Source of the DNA: Bacteroidetes bacterium UBA2322
GTDB lineage: Bacteria; Bacteroidota; Bacteroidia; Chitinophagales; UBA2359
Length of the DNA: 17,624 bases
Direction of reading: 5' to 3'
NCBI GenBank assembly: GCA_002345145.1
Contig: DDVC01000239.1
Span: 6,675-24,298 of the forward strand
Of the stretch, positions 15,201 through 17,624 are shown one piece after another; positions within the stretch are counted from its first letter, which is position 1, and the number at the start of each line of letters is the position of its first letter. The notes below the pieces were generated by a model. It saw only the letters and a program-made list of their open reading frames with translations. It was not told where the DNA came from and ran no database searches. Made by a program: the position numbers and the translations under genes.

Positions 15201-17389
15201 GTAGCTAAAAACCCGATAGACCCAAGGTTTTGAGCCAGTACATACTCTTCTGACATGGCAAGGGTGGGCTGTGTAGCGCCTGAGGGTATATCATAACTGT
15301 GAATATCGCCCACAAAACAAGAGCTTGCCATCATGAAGGGGTACTTGCCATAGTTTTGGTAAGAAGTTGCCGGACCAATATCTACCGCCCAAAACCCACC
15401 TGAGCCATGCCCCACAAAGTTAATAACCGATAACCCATTGTTGATGTAATTGCCAACATCTACCGGGTCAACCGCATTAGCGGAGAAGCTCTGATAGGTT
15501 TTTACTACCTTGCCGCCATAGTTAATATCTTCAAACTTATTGCGGTAGGTTTCTAAGTTGTTAAAAAACAAGTTGGCTTCGTTAAGCGAGTAACCGCCTG
15601 CTATGTGCATGGCATACTTCATCCACTCTCGGTCTTGCGGATTGCAAGATGGGTTAAACTGCAAGTTTTCGTACTCAATAATTTTGTCTAAGTAGTAGCC
15701 TATTTCGGCGGGTGTTTTTGCCGGAACGCGTCCGGTGGCGAGTTGGTTTCGGTAACTAACCGTAGGAAAAGCGCTGCTAAGCATATTATCTGATGCCGAG
15801 TGCCCAAAGGAGGGCACTAAGTTTCGGGCAAAATTGGCAGGGTTGCTGGGTGGGTAAGCATCGCGATACACAACCGATTTACCCAACAGGAGCAAATGTT
15901 GTGGCTGCTGACTCCATGTAGCTATGGCATAACGGATAAAGTTGTTAATAGATAAGGGGTGTTTGCTGATTCCCCAAGCAAACTGGTCGTACAGTTCTTC
16001 TATGTTTGCCACCACTACGGTATAAGAACCGCCAACTGCCGAGCTGCGGTGTTGCTTATAGCGCTCTACTTGGTTTACCTCGCCCTGCATGAGTTGGGGG
16101 TGGGTTATAATAAGGTAGTTGCCTTGGTTATTGGGCAGGTTGTAATTGGTAAAATTAACCGGTAGTAGCTGTGTTACGGTGGTAATGGGCGCCGGGGCAG
16201 TGGTGGCGGTACTACTAAAAAACAGGGTGCGGGTAGCGCCTCCTGCTACTACTTGCGGCAGGTGAAACTTATACACCGTACTGCCCGATATGGTTTCGGT
16301 TTCGGGCAAAAAGCGAAGGCGGTTGGTAAGGTCGTACAGTACAGGGGCAGCGCCGCCGTTAAAATTGGCAATTTCTATGTATTTGGGGGCATCGTTTTTG
16401 AGGGTGAACCTATAAGAAGGCAGCCCCCCAAAATCAAAGCTATGCGGGTAAGTAGCCGTTATGAGTGGCACACTGTTTCGGTTTACCCCAAGCGCTGTGC
16501 CGCTTTGCAGCGTGGTTAATGAGGCAACGTTCAGCACCGTATTGGGCGAAGAGAGCTGGCTTGCCGGTACGGTAAAGGAGAGGTTATGGGTGCTGTAACC
16601 CTCAAACTCATAGTCAATTACCAAGTTGGTATTCACCCGCATTTGAACGCGGTGGTCGGTAATCATTTCAAAAAGGTTAGACTGCCCCAGTACTTTTGCC
16701 CTAAACACTACCGTATCGGCAGGGGCAGTAGCGCCGGTATAAACTGAGCGGGTGGCTACGTTGTAATTGATATTACTGCCTGCCTCTATGCCAGAGCCTA
16801 CAAAACCCTCGCCATCTTCAAAATCAGAAAAATTATTGTTAATACCGGCTATGCGCACCGGTTTACCGGCATAAAAAGTATTTACATTTTGGCGCACTAC
16901 CTCGTGCATAAAATACAGCTCTTTGGGGGGTGCGCCGGTAAGGTTATTAGGCGTATCGGCATATCGGAGATTGGAAGCTGAGTTATCAATGGTTAGAAAA
17001 TAGGCGAGTGTATCGGTAAACAAACTGTTGTGCGGATTAGGCTGCCAATCGGGATAAAGATAGAGCCGGCTGTCTAAACTGCCATCGTTTTTTTCGGCAT
17101 AAAATTCTATGTAGTCCGAAACACCCATTTGGGTATTGGCGCTGGTAAACAAGGGTATTTCTTGCCCCTTGCAATACATTTTAAAAGCCGCCGCATTGGT
17201 GGTGGGTACGCCTGCATTATCAAGCGCCGTAAAACTAATGCGATGCAAACCGGCTTTAGAAACCTTAATTTTGTGGTATGTTTTGGTAAAATCTATCCAC
17301 TCATTGTTGTAGGGCAGGGCAGTTTGTGCAAAAACGCAGCTAAAACCCACCATTAACAACCAAACTGAAAATAGGAAACTACGAATCAT
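12263..17389 (-). CDS. porU2: PorU2-like type IX secretion C25 (gingipain-family) cysteine peptidase
   Basis: This is a 1708-residue secreted protein. It has a signal peptide (about 1-21, ending VFA), an N-terminal beta region (about 25-420) and a C25 caspase-like peptidase domain (about 430-830). The catalytic pair is His661 in VGHGSGG and Cys691 in SSCFVGD, a spacing close to that of gingipains, and the domain ends with the family's LVGDPAVVI. Next come a CARDB-like domain (about 840-950), fibronectin-like and other beta domains, a second CARDB-like domain (about 1390-1470), a YINVTIDGRHVTNGELVS domain (about 1475-1590) and a FlgD-like C-terminal domain (NYPNPF...WNGTDQFGNQLANG). PorU proteins are the sortases that cut and attach type IX cargo; the longer PorU2 type is assigned by similarity and its cargo is unknown. 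Both catalytic residues are intact. The promoter sits in a palindrome just upstream. Confidence 0.88.
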   Translation of the reverse strand: MIRSFLFSVWLLMVGFSCVFAQTALPYNNEWIDFTKTYHKIKVSKAGLHRISFTALDNAGVPTTNAAAFKMYCKGQEIPLFTSANTQMGVSDYIEFYAEKNDGSLDSRLYLYPDWQPNPHNSLFTDTLAYFLTIDNSASNLRYADTPNNLTGAPPKELYFMHEVVRQNVNTFYAGKPVRIAGINNNFSDFEDGEGFVGSGIEAGSNINYNVATRSVYTGATAPADTVVFRAKVLGQSNLFEMITDHRVQMRVNTNLVIDYEFEGYSTHNLSFTVPASQLSSPNTVLNVASLTTLQSGTALGVNRNSVPLITATYPHSFDFGGLPSYRFTLKNDAPKYIEIANFNGGAAPVLYDLTNRLRFLPETETISGSTVYKFHLPQVVAGGATRTLFFSSTATTAPAPITTVTQLLPVNFTNYNLPNNQGNYLIITHPQLMQGEVNQVERYKQHRSSAVGGSYTVVVANIEELYDQFAWGISKHPLSINNFIRYAIATWSQQPQHLLLLGKSVVYRDAYPPSNPANFARNLVPSFGHSASDNMLSSAFPTVSYRNQLATGRVPAKTPAEIGYYLDKIIEYENLQFNPSCNPQDREWMKYAMHIAGGYSLNEANLFFNNLETYRNKFEDINYGGKVVKTYQSFSANAVDPVDVGNYINNGLSVINFVGHGSGGFWAVDIGPATSYQNYGKYPFMMASSCFVGDIHSYDIPSGATQPTLAMSEEYVLAQNLGSIGFLATVSSGFPIFLHQFMTRLYDHYCKINYGTPIGACLKQTIQDVFTASPNEVGTKLTCQEFTLVGDPAVVIKSWKKPEYVVDENSLSFSPTVVTADVDTFTLKITVTNLGMAVADSFTLRVNRKLPDGSAIDYTKRFASVKFKEELSFNIPTGDPASVEGENTFAVFIDDLNQIPEDCEDNNTTARNLFIFSELLVPVFPCNYAIVNNPTPTLRASTGQPILPAQNYILQLDTSRLFIAPLEQTTINSKAGVIEWQPNLTLTPNTVYYWRTAPMKENPDSINWKHSSFLFHPDLPEGWNQSHYYQLSDCLTNRLTLDPVSRLFTFNRQDNHLTAANQYNNFGAADVMLNGIPLEPTSYCTQNSACQGGIAMMVFKPDAPLQPLYSQRVSGAGCEGRGQFGNVHCSADARPVFEFFTADAAQIDALVNMLQNQVPAGYYVLMYSLQQHRLSSFSPSQQAALQTLFANMGITNLFEVGANEAFIAFGKKDTPDYSHAQLVYGAAAAPANISIDKTINEAATSGSITSPPIGPATQWSQVSYQFSNVSASDSLAFYGVKPGLPDVLLQTLPITTPSGNLSLNSIGASAYPFIKLQLLTNHSNTQNATSTQIDHWRTTFTRAPEVALNYQNYFSFYNDTLQEGENLQLQFAVINAEANPTDSLLIAYTIINANNQTTPITQPAMPPIAPGQTAIATLNHSTQGLTGHNVLAMEINPNQAQPEKFRFNNVVFLPFFVNTDKINPYINVTIDGRHVTNGELVSAKPEIIIKVTDENRHLALNDTANFELFLVYPSANGLPANTQQIYFNQTAVQFTPATPQNAAAGKNSATIVFSPTLLTDGTYELRVRAKDRSGNNFAPAAYSLKFKVINTPMISNLLNYPNPFTGSTRFVFTLTGSEVPQFMNIQIMTVSGRVVREISAAELGPLHIGNNITQFAWNGTDQFGNQLANGLYLYRFVSRLNGQTLEHYSSGADNYIKNGIGKMYLMR

Positions 17390-17404
17390 GTTTGCTAATT
17401 TGAT

Positions 17405-17460
17405 ACCTTAATAAGGTTGCCCAAAGTAGCTAATGCTTATGCTATTGGGCAAATAACCTT
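17405..17460. repeat. Long interrupted palindrome upstream of the PorU2-like gene
   Basis: Successive matching arms are AAGGTT (17413-17418) with AACCTT (17455-17460), GCCCAA (17419-17424) with TTGGGC (17445-17450), TAGC with GCTA, and TAA with TTA around an apex TGC. Only short mismatched bulges interrupt them. A competing small palindrome ACCTT-aat-AAGGT (17405-17417) shares the AAGGT arm. Confidence 0.8.
17421..17453 (-). promoter_or_regulatory. Predicted promoter of the PorU2-like gene
   Basis: On the minus strand TTTG (17453-17450) is followed after exactly 21 bases by TACTTTGG (17428-17421), the same layout as the fibre-unit promoter. Expected transcription start is about 25-30 bases before the ATG at 17389. 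Both boxes lie in the arms of the palindrome at 17413-17460. Confidence 0.55.
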
Positions 17461-17624
17461 GTATAAACGGTTTTATGGGTAAAAGCGTTGCATGGGGTAG
17501 GTAAATATGCTATGACAGAGGGTTTGTTTACCATTTTGAATAAGAGCAGTTTAGAAACGCTAAGCAGCCCCAAACCGGAACTGCACCCACTTAATAAACG
17601 CAAGGTTGGAATTAAAATGAACGC
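17461..17624. other. Window-edge stretch, possible start of a divergent gene
   Basis: An open frame on the plus strand begins with ATG at 17512 and runs off the end (37 full codons, beginning MTEGLFTILNKSSLETL). A minus-strand frame is also open from the edge to a TAG at 17446-17444 inside the palindrome. Neither resembles a family I know and the piece is too short to choose between them. No promoter is clear for the plus-strand frame. Confidence 0.3.

Overview
The window looks like chromosomal DNA of a Bacteroidota bacterium, probably from the Chitinophagia/Saprospiria side. The evidence is a very large C25 peptidase of the type IX secretion sortase kind (PorU2-like) ending in a FlgD-like domain, a DUF4369/DUF5106 thioredoxin-fold protein, a Bacteroidota-style CcmD-family protein, start codons preceded by A/T-rich sequence rather than Shine-Dalgarno motifs, and promoters of the TTTG...TAnnTTTG type. 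There are no rRNA or tRNA genes, no CRISPR array and no insertion sequence.

Layout. Positions 1-1099 (+) hold two tandem Uma2-family (DUF820) nuclease-like genes, the first cut by the window edge. Positions 1145-5991 (-) are a compact three-gene unit with 13 and 10 bp gaps. It encodes two secreted tail-fibre-like proteins, each ending in an S74 intramolecular chaperone/auto-processing domain plus coiled coil, and then a cupin protein with a twin-arginine-like signal. The two fibre proteins share an almost identical N-terminal domain but have unrelated middles. One is a 17-residue YadA-head-like repeat array and the other is a glycine-rich spike-like region. A gap of about 340 bp with a good promoter and several small stem-loops follows.

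Positions 6334-10016 (-) hold, in transcription order, a membrane-anchored SRPBCC protein, a periplasmic thioredoxin-fold protein, a second SRPBCC-like protein and a membrane-anchored coiled-coil protein. Positions 10281-11714 (-) encode a glutamate dehydrogenase whose C-terminal half resembles the animal enzyme; a strong terminator hairpin follows it. Positions 11977-17389 (-) encode the giant PorU2-like peptidase followed by a small CcmD-family membrane protein, closed by a second hairpin terminator. The PorU2-like promoter sits inside a long interrupted palindrome.

The most interesting material is the S74 fibre pair (a shared cassette joined to swapped bodies, with a nested duplication in the repeat array) and the matching TTTG-N21-TACTTTG promoters of the fibre unit and the PorU2-like gene, one of them embedded in an operator-like palindrome. 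Most other genes are ordinary for the phylum. Function calls rest on reading motifs by eye; no database search was run.
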